From the NCBI GenBank assembly GCA_040905685.1, contig JBBDRB010000101.1:12569-76568 (forward strand): a stretch of 64,000 nt of DNA, in the 5' to 3' direction. The first letter of the stretch is position 1; every line of letters starts with the position of its first letter. A model generated the notes under the pieces. It had not been told where the DNA came from and did no database searches. It worked only from the letters and a program-made list of their open reading frames with translations. This document shows, piece after piece, positions 8,465 through 18,081 of this stretch. This stretch comes from JBBDMU01 sp040905685 (GTDB lineage Bacteria; Bacteroidota; Rhodothermia; Balneolales; Natronogracilivirgulaceae). A program made the position numbers and the translations under genes.

Positions 8465-9718
8465 CTAGGTCTGCATGGGTTCACCGGCATGGACCTTCAT
8501 TTTAAATACATCACCTTCACGGGCCGCCTGTATCGAATGAAAGCTCCCGGCGTGCTCCTGTAGCTTACGATCGAGAGCGGCCAGCACCTTGTCCGTCGAA
8601 TCCGGATCGTGATGCGTTATAAACAGGTTCTTAACTCCGCTTTCACAGCAAATATCCACCGCATCCTCCCATGCCGAATGCCCCCAGTTCCTTCTGGAAG
8701 GGTAGTTCATCCGGTCATACTGCCCGTCGTGAATCACTACGTCCACATTTTTGATAAACTCCCTCAAATGCCCTTTGAAAGCGATCGAATCGCCATACTC
8801 ATCGGGTACCAGTTCATTGTCCGGGCAATAGACGATGACCTTCCCGCGGCAATGAATCTTATATATTGCGGTTGCCACCGGATGGTTGGAGAGCATAAAC
8901 TCAACCTGATAATCCCCGTAATCCTGCAAGCCCGGTTTCTGGTTGTGGTAGGTCAGCTTAGCCTGCAGCATTTCGGTCGTTACAGGGAAATAGGTGAATG
9001 TCATCTGGCCGGATAAAACCTCTTCAGAGCTAACGCTTCGTGCCTGACGGGGCATATGTATACTGAACTTGTTATCCGGGCTGTATATCGGTTTAAAAAA
9101 AGGAAAACCCTGGATATGATCCCAGTGAGCATGGGTAATGAAGATACGGCCGTTGATCACATCTTTTTTGGAAACTATGTCATTTCCCAGGTTCCGGATG
9201 CCGGATCCCGAATCCAGGATAAGGAGCTCTTTGGCTTCGGGAATAATGACCTGCACGCAGGATGTATTCCCGCCATAGATCATATTATCCCGGTTGGCGC
9301 ATGGAGTCGACCCCCGGATGCCCCAGAATTTTAAATCGATGGTCGGTGAAAATACTTCCTCGATCTGATCCAGAAAAAGCTTAAGGTCGAGCGGTTTCTG
9401 GATGAAAGCGGTAACGCCTGCTTCCAGGGCCATATCACGTTCGATGGAAAACTCCCGGGTGGTTAAGATGAAAATCGGGATGTCATGCAAACGTTTGCTT
9501 TTCTGAAGGTCTTCACAAAGGTGCAGTCCGCTCCCGTCAGGTAGGTGAAGATCGAGAAGGATGAGATCCGGCTGTATTTTCTCAATGTATTCCAGAGCAC
9601 CGTCCATACGGTTCATGCTCTCGAAATGATACCCTTTTTTGATTATGGCCTGGCTTAAGAGATCGCATATGGCGATATCATCATCGACCATAAATATGGT
9701 TTTTACATTTTTGCTCAT
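8465..9718 (-). CDS. Response regulator: receiver fused to metallo-beta-lactamase-fold hydrolase
   Basis: Residues 1-125 form a receiver domain: acidic pocket Asp12-14, phospho-acceptor Asp56 in LILLDLHLPDGSG, Thr86 and Lys108. Residues about 128-410 form a metallo-beta-lactamase-fold domain that begins FWGIRGSTPCANRDNMIYGG, with the metal motif THAHWDH (His196, His198, Asp200, His201), then SNHPVAT, VIHDGQYD and FITHHDP supplying further ligands. The beginning resembles cyclic-nucleotide phosphodiesterase and ribonuclease Z-like branches of the fold. It would be a phosphorylation-controlled hydrolase in the cytoplasm; the substrate is unknown. It follows the DUF349 gene by 33 bases on the same strand and converges on cdaA. 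Confidence 0.88.
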   Translation of the reverse strand: MSKNVKTIFMVDDDIAICDLLSQAIIKKGYHFESMNRMDGALEYIEKIQPDLILLDLHLPDGSGLHLCEDLQKSKRLHDIPIFILTTREFSIERDMALEAGVTAFIQKPLDLKLFLDQIEEVFSPTIDLKFWGIRGSTPCANRDNMIYGGNTSCVQVIIPEAKELLILDSGSGIRNLGNDIVSKKDVINGRIFITHAHWDHIQGFPFFKPIYSPDNKFSIHMPRQARSVSSEEVLSGQMTFTYFPVTTEMLQAKLTYHNQKPGLQDYGDYQVEFMLSNHPVATAIYKIHCRGKVIVYCPDNELVPDEYGDSIAFKGHLREFIKNVDVVIHDGQYDRMNYPSRRNWGHSAWEDAVDICCESGVKNLFITHHDPDSTDKVLAALDRKLQEHAGSFHSIQAAREGDVFKMKVHAGEPMQT

Positions 9719-9751
9719 ATGGGCTCTGTCACCGCTACCGGCACAAGGGGA

Positions 9752-11875
9752 TTATTCATTGTTATCTGCATCAAGTTCATTATTAAGCTCGTCAATTCGC
9801 TGCAACTTCTCTTCCACCTTTGCTCTGGCCGTATCGATTTTTTCCTGGATCTGATCGCGCAGCTGATTACCTTTTTTGCTGGGTTTAACAAAGGTGATAT
9901 AATCTTCAAAGTGCAGTATTTCTTCATTCAGCTTGTCACATTCTTTCCTCAGCTTAATTACCTGTGAGGTTATTTTACGGGAGGGATTAACATTTGTTGA
10001 TTTACTAACCCCAGGGGTCCGGGGAGCCTCGCCCACCCTTGTTTCGGTTCTGGCCCTGCCGTAGACCACATCGCAGGCTTCCTTAAACTCTTTATAGATG
10101 ACATCTTTCTTTTTTATGGGTACAAAACCAATCTGATTGAACTTTTCCTGTAGGGGTTTGACCAGTTCAACGGCTTCGCCCGCATCTTCATGGGTAGCCA
10201 GCTCGTTAATTTCCCCGATCAATTGCTTTTTGGCCTCCAGATTTTTTTTCTGCTCTTCCCGCTGTTCCTTGAAAAAACCCCGCCTTCTTTTATAGAATAC
10301 ATCCATGGCCTTCTTGAACCGCCGCCAGATCTTGCCGGACTTATTTTTAGGTACGGGGCCGATTTCCTTCCACTGCCCCATCAGGGCATCCATTTCCCGG
10401 GCCCCCTTTATCAGGTCTCCGGTATCGTTCAACACTTCAGCCTGGTCACAAAGTTGTTTTTTGAGCTCATAGTTGCCTTGTTCCTGGTCTCGAAGCACAT
10501 CAAGATTCTCTACTTTACGCTTATTGAACGTATCAGAAGCGGCTTTAAAACGTTCCCACAGGGTCTCGTTATATTTCCTGGGTACGGATCCGACCTTTTT
10601 CCATCTCTTGTGCAGGATATTGATTTGCCGGGCAGCCAGCGCAAGGTCCTTTTCATCCTTCAGCTTTTCGGTTTCTTCACAAATGGCGAGCATTTTTTCA
10701 TGATTTCGCTCAAGCTCCTTCCTGTACGCCGGGTTGAATTCCAGCTTCTTATCGTAATAGGCTTCTTTAGCCTCACGATATTTGTTTCGAAGCGGGTGGG
10801 TATTTTCCTTAGGGACCGGGCCGATCTTCTTCCATTGGGTGGAAAACTCCTCTATCCGCTTATCCAGCACCTCCCAGTTTTTCACTGCGGGTCCCGCCTC
10901 GGCCACCACCTCTTCCAGCTTTTCCAGTACCGCCAGCTTGCCGGTGAGGTTGTCTTCTTCTTTTTGCCGGGTGTTGACCAGGTATTCTACTTTGTTTTTA
11001 TCAAAAAGGGCCAGCGATGCCTTATACTGTTCATCCTGTATTTTGGCTTCCTCATCGGCAGGCAGCTTTTTAATGGCATCCCACCTTCGCTCTATACTTC
11101 TGACCTCGTCAATCGCCTGCCATTTTTTATTGGCGACAAGTTGCCGGAGTTTTTCCAGCAGGTGCTGCCTTTTTTCCAGGTTGGACTGCTTTTTGTTTCG
11201 CTGCAGAAGTTGATGCTCCGCTTTGCGTTTCTGGAAGTCAGCTTCAGCAGATCTGAATTTCCCCCACAGAACATTATAGGCTTCCCTGTCATCGGGCACA
11301 GGCAGCTTCTCCCATTTGAGACGCAGATTATCAAACTCCAGGGCCGTGTACTGCCAGTCGGATTCCTTGCTCAATGCTTCAGCCCTGGATGTCAATTCTT
11401 CGAACAGCCTGAGAACGGGCTGATTATTTTGATCCTGCGCTTCATCCGTTTCCGGATCAGCCGCAAGAGGATGGTCACCTGAGGCAGGCTCTTCCGGCAG
11501 TGGTCCGGCGGAGGTATTCAGCGAGGCCTTCTGAGCGTTGACTTTAGACAGCAAAGCATCAAAATCACCTATTGCATTGCTTTGGATAATTTCCTGTGTC
11601 AGCGTATCCAGTTTCTGTGACTGAGCGTCCTTATCCGGCGAGGCATCGATCATTTTGAGCACTTTATCTACGTATGCTTCCAGTTTATTAAACAGGTGTT
11701 GATAATATTCTAAAGCATCATCTATTTTTTCAGTATTGATAAGACTCAGCTCCCTGCCTTTAAAGAAAGGGTTATCTTTCTGGACAAGATGACCGTCGCC
11801 GGTCACATATCCATATTTATTTTCAAACAAATGCACGGAGTCTTTACTATTTTGATTTAACACAGATTCGGACAT
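9752..11875 (-). CDS. DUF349 repeat protein, coiled-coil
   Basis: The preferred start is the ATG at 11875 (MSESVLNQNSKDS), giving about 707 residues; an in-frame upstream ATG at 11950 adds 25 residues with no family support. The protein carries a series of DUF349 units of roughly 75 residues. Each contains a W-x-x-I/L-x-x-VP core and an RF-x-x-A-x-D-x-F-x-x-RR-type element, such as WKKVGSVPRKYNETLWERF and WKEIGPVPKNKSGKIWRRF. The rest is charged helix, with an extended coiled coil at the C-terminus. No signal peptide or membrane helix is present. The function of DUF349 proteins is not known to me. It lies 33 bases upstream of the receiver-MBL gene. Confidence 0.88.
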   Translation of the reverse strand: MSESVLNQNSKDSVHLFENKYGYVTGDGHLVQKDNPFFKGRELSLINTEKIDDALEYYQHLFNKLEAYVDKVLKMIDASPDKDAQSQKLDTLTQEIIQSNAIGDFDALLSKVNAQKASLNTSAGPLPEEPASGDHPLAADPETDEAQDQNNQPVLRLFEELTSRAEALSKESDWQYTALEFDNLRLKWEKLPVPDDREAYNVLWGKFRSAEADFQKRKAEHQLLQRNKKQSNLEKRQHLLEKLRQLVANKKWQAIDEVRSIERRWDAIKKLPADEEAKIQDEQYKASLALFDKNKVEYLVNTRQKEEDNLTGKLAVLEKLEEVVAEAGPAVKNWEVLDKRIEEFSTQWKKIGPVPKENTHPLRNKYREAKEAYYDKKLEFNPAYRKELERNHEKMLAICEETEKLKDEKDLALAARQINILHKRWKKVGSVPRKYNETLWERFKAASDTFNKRKVENLDVLRDQEQGNYELKKQLCDQAEVLNDTGDLIKGAREMDALMGQWKEIGPVPKNKSGKIWRRFKKAMDVFYKRRRGFFKEQREEQKKNLEAKKQLIGEINELATHEDAGEAVELVKPLQEKFNQIGFVPIKKKDVIYKEFKEACDVVYGRARTETRVGEAPRTPGVSKSTNVNPSRKITSQVIKLRKECDKLNEEILHFEDYITFVKPSKKGNQLRDQIQEKIDTARAKVEEKLQRIDELNNELDADNNE

Positions 11876-12103
11876 ACAAATGTTTTTTTTTAATTTATAG
11901 CTTGTCTTAAACGGTATATCCGGTCTGAATTTAGGTATGAGAGATAACAAAGTTTAAAATAACGCTTTTTCACCGAGCATCACAAAGGATTATACGCTAA
12001 CCAGAGTGGTTTTTAGCTTTTATTAAGGGTATGTAACCAATGAAGCGACATCAGGGAAAGTAAAGAATTATAGGTAAACATAAATATTATGGATTTTTAA
12101 TTT

Positions 12104-12877
12104 ATGAATAGTCAAATTCCGGCCCTCAGGCTCGATTCCGTATCGAAGAGGTATGGTAATAACAAGGTATTGGAAGAGGTATCCCTTAAGATATATCCGG
12201 GCAGCTGTTATGGTTTGCTTGGTAATAATGGTGCGGGAAAATCCACATTGATAAATATGATCATTGATCTTACCCGGGCCGATGCCGGCAGGGTGGAGAT
12301 TATGGGGAAAAACTATGGCCACAGCCCTTTATGGATTAAATCAAGGATCGGGGTATTGCCCGAGCAGGAGCTTTTGAATTCAGAGTTCAGCGGGATGGAG
12401 CAGCTGCGGTTTACCGGGCTGCTGTATGGATTGAATGAGACCGATCTGATCCTTCGCATTAAAACGCTGTTTAATTTCTTCTTTGATGATATCGCCGATC
12501 TTGATAAGGCTTGCGGAACCTATTCAACCGGGATGAGAAAAAAGCTGGGTTTGATTGCCGCTGTCCTGCATAAACCGGACCTTTTGATCCTGGATGAACC
12601 CTTTGCCGGCCTTGATCCCCGGTCTTCACAATCAATGATACGTTTTCTGAGAACCTATCTAAACGAAGAACGTGCCATTCTGCTATCCTCTCATAACCTC
12701 TCGTATGTTCAGCAGGCCGCTACGGATATAGGTGTTTTACATAACAGGAAGCTGATGTATTCGGGGCCGATAAATGAATTCACCGGCAATGGGGTCAATC
12801 AGGTTGAAAAGTCTTTATTTGATCTGTTAAATGCAGATGAAAAAAGTATTCTGGATCTGGCAAGGGTGTTATCTTGA
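12104..12877 (+). CDS. ABC transporter ATP-binding protein (ABC-2 type)
   Basis: This 257-residue nucleotide-binding subunit carries Walker A GNNGAGKST, Q-loop VLPEQE, signature YSTGMRKKL, Walker B LLILDEPFAGLD and the switch histidine in LLSSHNLS. The domain order and the C-terminal extension after the H-loop are those of DrrA/CcmA-like ATPases of ABC-2 exporters. The stop codon overlaps the TTG start of the permease gene (TTGA), so the two are translationally coupled. The substrate cannot be deduced. Confidence 0.9.
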   Translation: MNSQIPALRLDSVSKRYGNNKVLEEVSLKIYPGSCYGLLGNNGAGKSTLINMIIDLTRADAGRVEIMGKNYGHSPLWIKSRIGVLPEQELLNSEFSGMEQLRFTGLLYGLNETDLILRIKTLFNFFFDDIADLDKACGTYSTGMRKKLGLIAAVLHKPDLLILDEPFAGLDPRSSQSMIRFLRTYLNEERAILLSSHNLSYVQQAATDIGVLHNRKLMYSGPINEFTGNGVNQVEKSLFDLLNADEKSILDLARVLS

Positions 12878-14283
12878 AGCTGCCGTCATTTTTTGCCCTT
12901 TTCCGTTTTGTAATCAGAGCAAAAGCCCGGCTGCTCTTTACCGGTGAAGGCTCTGAACTGCTCAATGCAGGTCGCCTTATTCTGGTTTTGCTGCTGGTCG
13001 TCAATGCGGTAATCCTGGCTATTGGCTACGATTACATACTCAATTCGACAGACGCGGAATTCTCGGCCGGATTCCTTCAGCTCTCCCTTCAGCTCATGGT
13101 GGTCCTAACCGTCGTTATTGCCGGCTACTTTCCGACGATGAAACCAAAAAGCGAGTTTGTAAAACCATTTTATCCGGTAAACAGCAAATATATCCTGATC
13201 CTGAACCATGCCGTGGATATCTTCCGTCCGGTATACCTGTACACGCTCATCTCTCTGCTGGCCTTTTATATTTACTCCGCGGAATTTCATTTTGAAAACC
13301 TGCTGATCACATTGCTTTGGATGTATGCGGCCATTTTAACCGATCAACTGGTAAAAACAACCATCTACAAAAGTCTGCCTCAGCATTATATTGCCATTGC
13401 CTTGTTTATGACGATCCTGATGAGCCTTGCGGCCTATTTTGTCCTTGGTCTCACCTTCCACGTTCCTGGTTTGTTTTTGCAATATGCCATGGCCCTGATG
13501 GTAATTTTAGTTTCCTGCATGGCCCTGTTCATCTGGTCGGCATCGGGACTGGAAAACCGGGCACCGGGCCTGGCAGTGGTTCCGGAGGGAACCTCCCTAA
13601 AACGCTTTGAAATTCTGTTGATCAACCTGTTCTTCCGCCGCAAAACCACTGTTCTCATCCTGGCGGTGGTTCCGGTTATTAAAGTACTGCTGCTGGTCTA
13701 CCTGTACTATTTTTATTATCGCCTGGAAACGGGAATGGGGTCCACCGATTTGGTTTACAGTTATATGCTTATGACCCCCGCTCTTGTGTTTACCTATGTC
13801 CACAATAATCTAGCGGGTTTTTTTCGTGAAGCCTGGCTATCGCATGAACTGTGCAGCGGTAGTGGGGGAAAACTTGTAAAAGCCTATACCATTACCCTGT
13901 TTCCGGTATGGTTTTATGATTTTTCCTTGTCTGTTATTTCTCTATATATCATTGGGTTATGGTCCTGGAAATACCTTGGATTCTACTTCGGTGTCTCTCT
14001 TATTCTGTACCTGCTGGGGATGAACGGTTCTGTTTATTACCCCCGGTTTATTGACAGGTTTATTTCGCTGGACCGGCTGGCTGGTCTGAAAAATAATACA
14101 TCCGGATTAATGTCTTTTTACTGTGGACTGATTATGATAGGCCTGGCAGGGTTAATAGAGACGGATACGGTGATCCTGTTTATGCCTGCCGTCGTGTTTC
14201 TTTTGTATTTTCTATACCGGAAAGCAGGAAAATATTCAATCATGAAATTTAAAATGTATGGCGTGTTATTCCGGCAGAAATAA
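12874..14283 (+). CDS. ABC transporter permease-like integral membrane protein
   Basis: This 469-residue, very hydrophobic protein has about ten predicted membrane segments (for example around residues 28-50, 68-90, 115-160, 170-215, 255-280, 340-370, 380-400 and 415-455). It begins MKLPSFFALFRFVIRAKARL and carries a P-x-x-SEFVKPFYPVNSKY segment near residue 90. Pairing with the ATPase makes it the membrane part of an exporter or membrane-remodelling system. It resembles the DUF5687-type permeases of Bacteroidota in layout, though I cannot confirm that family by eye. The start is TTG at 12874, overlapping the ATPase stop. Confidence 0.8.
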   Translation: MKLPSFFALFRFVIRAKARLLFTGEGSELLNAGRLILVLLLVVNAVILAIGYDYILNSTDAEFSAGFLQLSLQLMVVLTVVIAGYFPTMKPKSEFVKPFYPVNSKYILILNHAVDIFRPVYLYTLISLLAFYIYSAEFHFENLLITLLWMYAAILTDQLVKTTIYKSLPQHYIAIALFMTILMSLAAYFVLGLTFHVPGLFLQYAMALMVILVSCMALFIWSASGLENRAPGLAVVPEGTSLKRFEILLINLFFRRKTTVLILAVVPVIKVLLLVYLYYFYYRLETGMGSTDLVYSYMLMTPALVFTYVHNNLAGFFREAWLSHELCSGSGGKLVKAYTITLFPVWFYDFSLSVISLYIIGLWSWKYLGFYFGVSLILYLLGMNGSVYYPRFIDRFISLDRLAGLKNNTSGLMSFYCGLIMIGLAGLIETDTVILFMPAVVFLLYFLYRKAGKYSIMKFKMYGVLFRQK

Positions 14284-14333
14284 GAGTTTGCCACGTTAGG
14301 GGTATATACATCGAACCTAAGCCAGAAAAAAAT

Positions 14334-14603
14334 ATGATTATTCTTCATCGGAAAAAGAGCGACCCCCAATCCGACCGGCTCGGGGAAAAGCTTGCAGACC
14401 TGGTGGTAGCATATGAATCTATTGATCATCCGCCTGCCGAGGCAAATGAGGATTTGCCGTTTATTGAAGAGAGCGGGCGACAGATCAAAGGAGAGAAGGA
14501 AATCGGGCAATGGCTGCTTGCGCTCGAAGAGGAACTGAACTGGCAACGTTCGCTCAGTGGTGACGGTTGCTATATCGATCCGAAAACAGGCAGAATCTGC
14601 TAA
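14334..14603 (+). CDS. Small glutaredoxin/GST-N-like protein without CxxC
   Basis: The 89-residue protein opens with a strand (MIILHRKKSD), then a helix, a second strand (VVAYESID), and DLPFIEESGRQIKGEKEIGQ. This reproduces the thioredoxin-like beta-alpha-beta plan, with the cis-proline loop before a strand and the G-x-x-I-x-G-x-x-EI turn seen in glutaredoxins and GST N-domains. The CxxC that should follow strand one is absent (KKSDPQSD); the only cysteines are Cys79 and Cys89 in the tail, DGCYIDPKTGRIC. It lies 50 bases behind the ABC permease. The role is unknown; it may be a non-catalytic binding domain. Confidence 0.6.
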   Translation: MIILHRKKSDPQSDRLGEKLADLVVAYESIDHPPAEANEDLPFIEESGRQIKGEKEIGQWLLALEEELNWQRSLSGDGCYIDPKTGRIC

Positions 14604-14840
14604 TCCGGCCGGCTTCATCTGCAATACTTTGTCCTGCACATGGATGGCCATTCCAACGCCTGACATGTCTTTCAGGTGTTAATTTATTTTAATTAAGTAG
14701 AAAATAAATGTATTCTAATTTAGTTATTGTATGTGATAAATGTATGTTTTTTAAAACTTTATAGCTTTATTCGGTAAATAATCTATTGAATGTTAGAGTA
14801 GCTCTTCCAGGTTAATAGCTTAAAAGGTGATGGTATTTAA

Positions 14841-16625
14841 ATGAACAAGAAAGAAAAAAAATCAGGCTTTCGATTGCGCTCCGGTAATCTGATTATACCT
14901 TCGGATGCCGGCAGCTATGGATATGAATCCGTAAGGGACGGTCATGCTCATTTTAGAAAAAAAGGCCGGTCAGAAATCCATACCGGAAGCATGTCGGAAT
15001 TTTCCAATGACCATTTATTTAGTATAATCGAAGGAAGCAGTGATCATATATCGGCCCTTGATCCCGACTATAGATTTATAAGCTTTAACAGTGCCTACAA
15101 AAAAAAATTCAGGGAGTTTTTTGGCAGAGATATCCATCAGGGTTTATGTCTTCTTGATCTGCTGCGTGATTTTCCGGATATCCTGCAAATGAGCAAGGCA
15201 AACTGGGACCGGGTATTCAAAGGCGAAGAATTTATATCCACCTATTCTCTTGAGTTCAACAAAACCGTAATGCATATGGAGGCTAAGTTCAGTCCCATCA
15301 GAAATTCCGGTAACCAGGTTACAGGCGGAACCTGTATTGTCAGGGACGTGACCCGGCGGGAGAAGCTGCAGGAAGAGCTTCACCAGGCCCATCAACTGCT
15401 GGAGGCTAAGGTTGTTGAACGGACGGCCGAGCTGGAAAGGGTCAATGATCAGCTGCGAAGGGAAATAGAGGAGCGTGCACAGGCTGAAAAATTGCTGCTG
15501 TTAACCAAAAAACGGCTCATGCGCGAAAAGAATATTGCAGAAGGCATTATAAACAGCCTGCCTGGCATTTTCTATATCTTTGATAAAGACGGCAAACTGT
15601 ATAAGTGGAACCATAACCTTGAAAAAATAACGGGCTATGCAGCGGATGAAATTCAGGGGAAAAGCATCTTAAGGCTATTTGACGTCCGTGACGTGGCCTC
15701 GGTTAAAAAAGCCATCCGCAAAACATTTAGCGGCAGCGAGGTTGATGTGGAAGCCAGCCTGGTTTCAAAAGACGGTAAGAAAACACCCTATTATTTTACG
15801 GGCACGTCAATTGATTACGACGGACAACAATATATGATGGGTATGGCTTTGGACATTACAGAACGCAAGGAAGCGGAAAATGCCATCAGACTGTATGCCC
15901 GCAAGCTAAAAAAACTGAATGTCAGCAAGGACAAATTTTTTTCCATCATAGCCCACGACCTGAGGAGTCCGTTTACAGGACTGATGGGTCTGTCCGATTT
16001 ACTGGTTAACGAGTTTGACGATCTGCCGAATGAAAAGGTCAGGGATTATGCAGGCAAAATAAATACCTCTTCAAAAAATGTGTTCCGGTTGCTGAATAAC
16101 CTGCTGGAGTGGTCCCGGATCCAACTGAACGGAACCGAACTAAAGCCGGAACAGATCAATATGCATGAACTGGTTCACAGCAACTGTGAAACCCTGCAGG
16201 ATATCTTTAAGGCAAAAAATATTGACCTGAAAATCGAGGTCGAACCTTCTCTCGAGCTTCATGCCGACCGGAACATGCTTGGATCTGTACTTCAGAACCT
16301 GATCTCCAACAGTCTTAAGTTCAGCCGTAATTTCGGTGAAATAGTGATAAAAGCCGCTGTTCAAAACGATCAGATATTAGTCAGCATTACGGATACGGGG
16401 GTGGGCATGAGCAAAAAAATGCTTGAGCGCCTGTTTCTGCTTGAGAAAAATATCTCGACAAAAGGTACAAATAATGAACAGGGAAGCGGAATGGGCTTGA
16501 TTCTCTGCAAGGAATTTATCGGTAAACACGGTGGTGAAATATGGGCAACAAGCAAAGAGGGAAAAGGGTCAACGTTCTGGTTTACCCTTTCCAGGAACAG
16601 GCTCACCGGTCAGCCGACCGGGTGA
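14841..16625 (+). CDS. PAS-domain sensor histidine kinase (soluble)
   Basis: The 594-residue protein lacks membrane helices. It contains a first PAS domain (about 50-170, ending TCIVRDVTRREK), a coiled coil (about 175-235), a second PAS domain (about 235-350, ending MALDITERKEAE), a HisKA domain with phospho-acceptor His372 in FSIIAHDLRSPF, and an HATPase_c domain with the N box LISNSLKFS, the G1 box DTGVGMS and the G2 box GSGMGLILCKEF. It probably senses a cytoplasmic signal. No response regulator is adjacent. The last 16 bases overlap the end of the convergent metallophosphoesterase gene. Confidence 0.93.
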   Translation: MNKKEKKSGFRLRSGNLIIPSDAGSYGYESVRDGHAHFRKKGRSEIHTGSMSEFSNDHLFSIIEGSSDHISALDPDYRFISFNSAYKKKFREFFGRDIHQGLCLLDLLRDFPDILQMSKANWDRVFKGEEFISTYSLEFNKTVMHMEAKFSPIRNSGNQVTGGTCIVRDVTRREKLQEELHQAHQLLEAKVVERTAELERVNDQLRREIEERAQAEKLLLLTKKRLMREKNIAEGIINSLPGIFYIFDKDGKLYKWNHNLEKITGYAADEIQGKSILRLFDVRDVASVKKAIRKTFSGSEVDVEASLVSKDGKKTPYYFTGTSIDYDGQQYMMGMALDITERKEAENAIRLYARKLKKLNVSKDKFFSIIAHDLRSPFTGLMGLSDLLVNEFDDLPNEKVRDYAGKINTSSKNVFRLLNNLLEWSRIQLNGTELKPEQINMHELVHSNCETLQDIFKAKNIDLKIEVEPSLELHADRNMLGSVLQNLISNSLKFSRNFGEIVIKAAVQNDQILVSITDTGVGMSKKMLERLFLLEKNISTKGTNNEQGSGMGLILCKEFIGKHGGEIWATSKEGKGSTFWFTLSRNRLTGQPTG

Positions 16626-17842
16626 CCGGATATTCCGGTTGAGCGCAGCGTTAAAAGGGTTATTTCAGGTTTTATCGATCGAATGGGGATGCCGACCATT
16701 CCGACCCCGACGTTTACGTACAACTTTTTGTCTCCCTGCTGATACAGTCCATCCGTATAGGTATGCAAAAGCTTAATGGGGTAAAGGGGGACGCCGAACA
16801 GGTGCATGCCAATCTGCCCCCCGTGTGTATGACCGGAAAGGGTAAGATTGATATCCCGGTGACGGGCCGCATCAAATAATTCAGGGCGGTGTGAAAGCAG
16901 TACTTTAAACGTATCCTGACCGGCATTAAGAAGGGCTTTATCGAATCTGGCACGATTAAGGCTGCCGGAACCGGCATCATCCACGCCAATGATCGTAAGG
17001 CGCTCACCGTTAATCTCGAGGACCGTATTTTTGTTCACCAGCATATTTACCCCTTGTTGTTCCAGTGCGCTGCTGACGGCCGGTCCGTGGGCATAATGGT
17101 CATGATTGCCAAGACATCCGAACGTTCCGAAATCGGACTTCAATGATTTGACGGTGTTATACAGGGCCGGGATTTCGTGGTTTGAGGTATCCACGAAATC
17201 ACCGGTTATGGTGACCAGATTGGGATGAAGGCTGTTGGTGATCTCGAAAATTTCCTGGATCTGCCCCTGGGTCATATAAATGCCTGAATGAATATCACTG
17301 ATTTGCGCTATTTTCAGTCCCTCGAGTCCGGCCGGCAGGTTATCAAAAAACAGATCCTTTTTGATAATTTGGTAATCACGGGACGTGGCCGTAGCCGTCC
17401 CAATGGCTACCCCGAAAGGGGAGGTGGCCGCCAGGGCCAGTCCGGCCTTCTTAATAAACTCCCGTCGCCCGTCGCCTCCGTTCTGATCGGCAGGCATTTT
17501 CAGGTCATGCCGGCGATTAAAAAAAATGGATAGTTTCGCGGATGACCATTTCATCAGTCTGAAGGCATCTACCGACAAGGCTATGACGAGAGATAAGCCC
17601 AGGGCGGCAAATAGGATCCCTCCCGGATAAATAACCAGATTCTGGATCAGCGCATGTTCATAAAATCCAAGTTCAATGGTTATGTACCGGGTAAAAAATA
17701 CCAGATTGGCAAGCAGTAGCAAGGCTATTCCTGTTTTTCGGATACGCAAAGCGTATTTTGGTGCATACTGTTTGTTGATCCGGACCTTAAATGTCCTGGC
17801 CAGATACCATTGCGCTGCCAGGAAAAAGGCGGATACAAGCAA
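16610..17842 (-). CDS. Membrane-anchored metallophosphoesterase (YaeI-like)
   Basis: The first 110 residues hold about three transmembrane helices, followed by RREFIKKAGLALAATSP (a Tat-like or anchor helix). The catalytic calcineurin-like domain shows all metal motifs: ISDIHSG (D-x-H), GDFVDT (GD), GNHDH (GNHD), LSHRP and SGHTHGGQIG (GH-x-H). This order is that of the YaeI/YkuE phosphodiesterase group, which act at the membrane and in some cases on lipid-linked phosphates. TTG at 17842 is the start used; upstream codons VIIPFLL remain open to a stop at 17891, with no ATG. It overlaps the histidine kinase gene end by 16 bases. Confidence 0.88.
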   Translation of the reverse strand: MLVSAFFLAAQWYLARTFKVRINKQYAPKYALRIRKTGIALLLLANLVFFTRYITIELGFYEHALIQNLVIYPGGILFAALGLSLVIALSVDAFRLMKWSSAKLSIFFNRRHDLKMPADQNGGDGRREFIKKAGLALAATSPFGVAIGTATATSRDYQIIKKDLFFDNLPAGLEGLKIAQISDIHSGIYMTQGQIQEIFEITNSLHPNLVTITGDFVDTSNHEIPALYNTVKSLKSDFGTFGCLGNHDHYAHGPAVSSALEQQGVNMLVNKNTVLEINGERLTIIGVDDAGSGSLNRARFDKALLNAGQDTFKVLLSHRPELFDAARHRDINLTLSGHTHGGQIGMHLFGVPLYPIKLLHTYTDGLYQQGDKKLYVNVGVGMVGIPIRSIKPEITLLTLRSTGISGHPVG

Positions 17843-18081
17843 AAAGGGTATTATTACAGAAATAACTTTATCCTTAAGATTATGAAAATTTTAACTTTCA
17901 AACGGTTGTGAATATTTAAAATTTTCTAATAAGATGATAAAATCAGAGAAAATTGGGTTTTGACCGGTAAGTTCCGATTTCCTATACTACTTTGTTGTGA
18001 ACCCAAACCGCCGTTATTCTGGAACAAATCCTGCAGCATATAGAGAATTTTTTCGTCGCCTTCGCCGATTTTGCCTGGGGA

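Noticed and set aside
8450..8470. Imperfect palindrome spanning the convergent stop codons of cdaA and the receiver-MBL gene
   Set aside because: The central loop is only about one base unless pairs open, and no T-run follows, so a terminator role is weak.
10190..11482. Long plus-strand frame (430 residues) opposite the DUF349 gene
   Set aside because: It is the antisense shadow of a repetitive, Lys/Glu-rich coding sequence; the product is an implausible Phe/Leu/Gly-rich chain.
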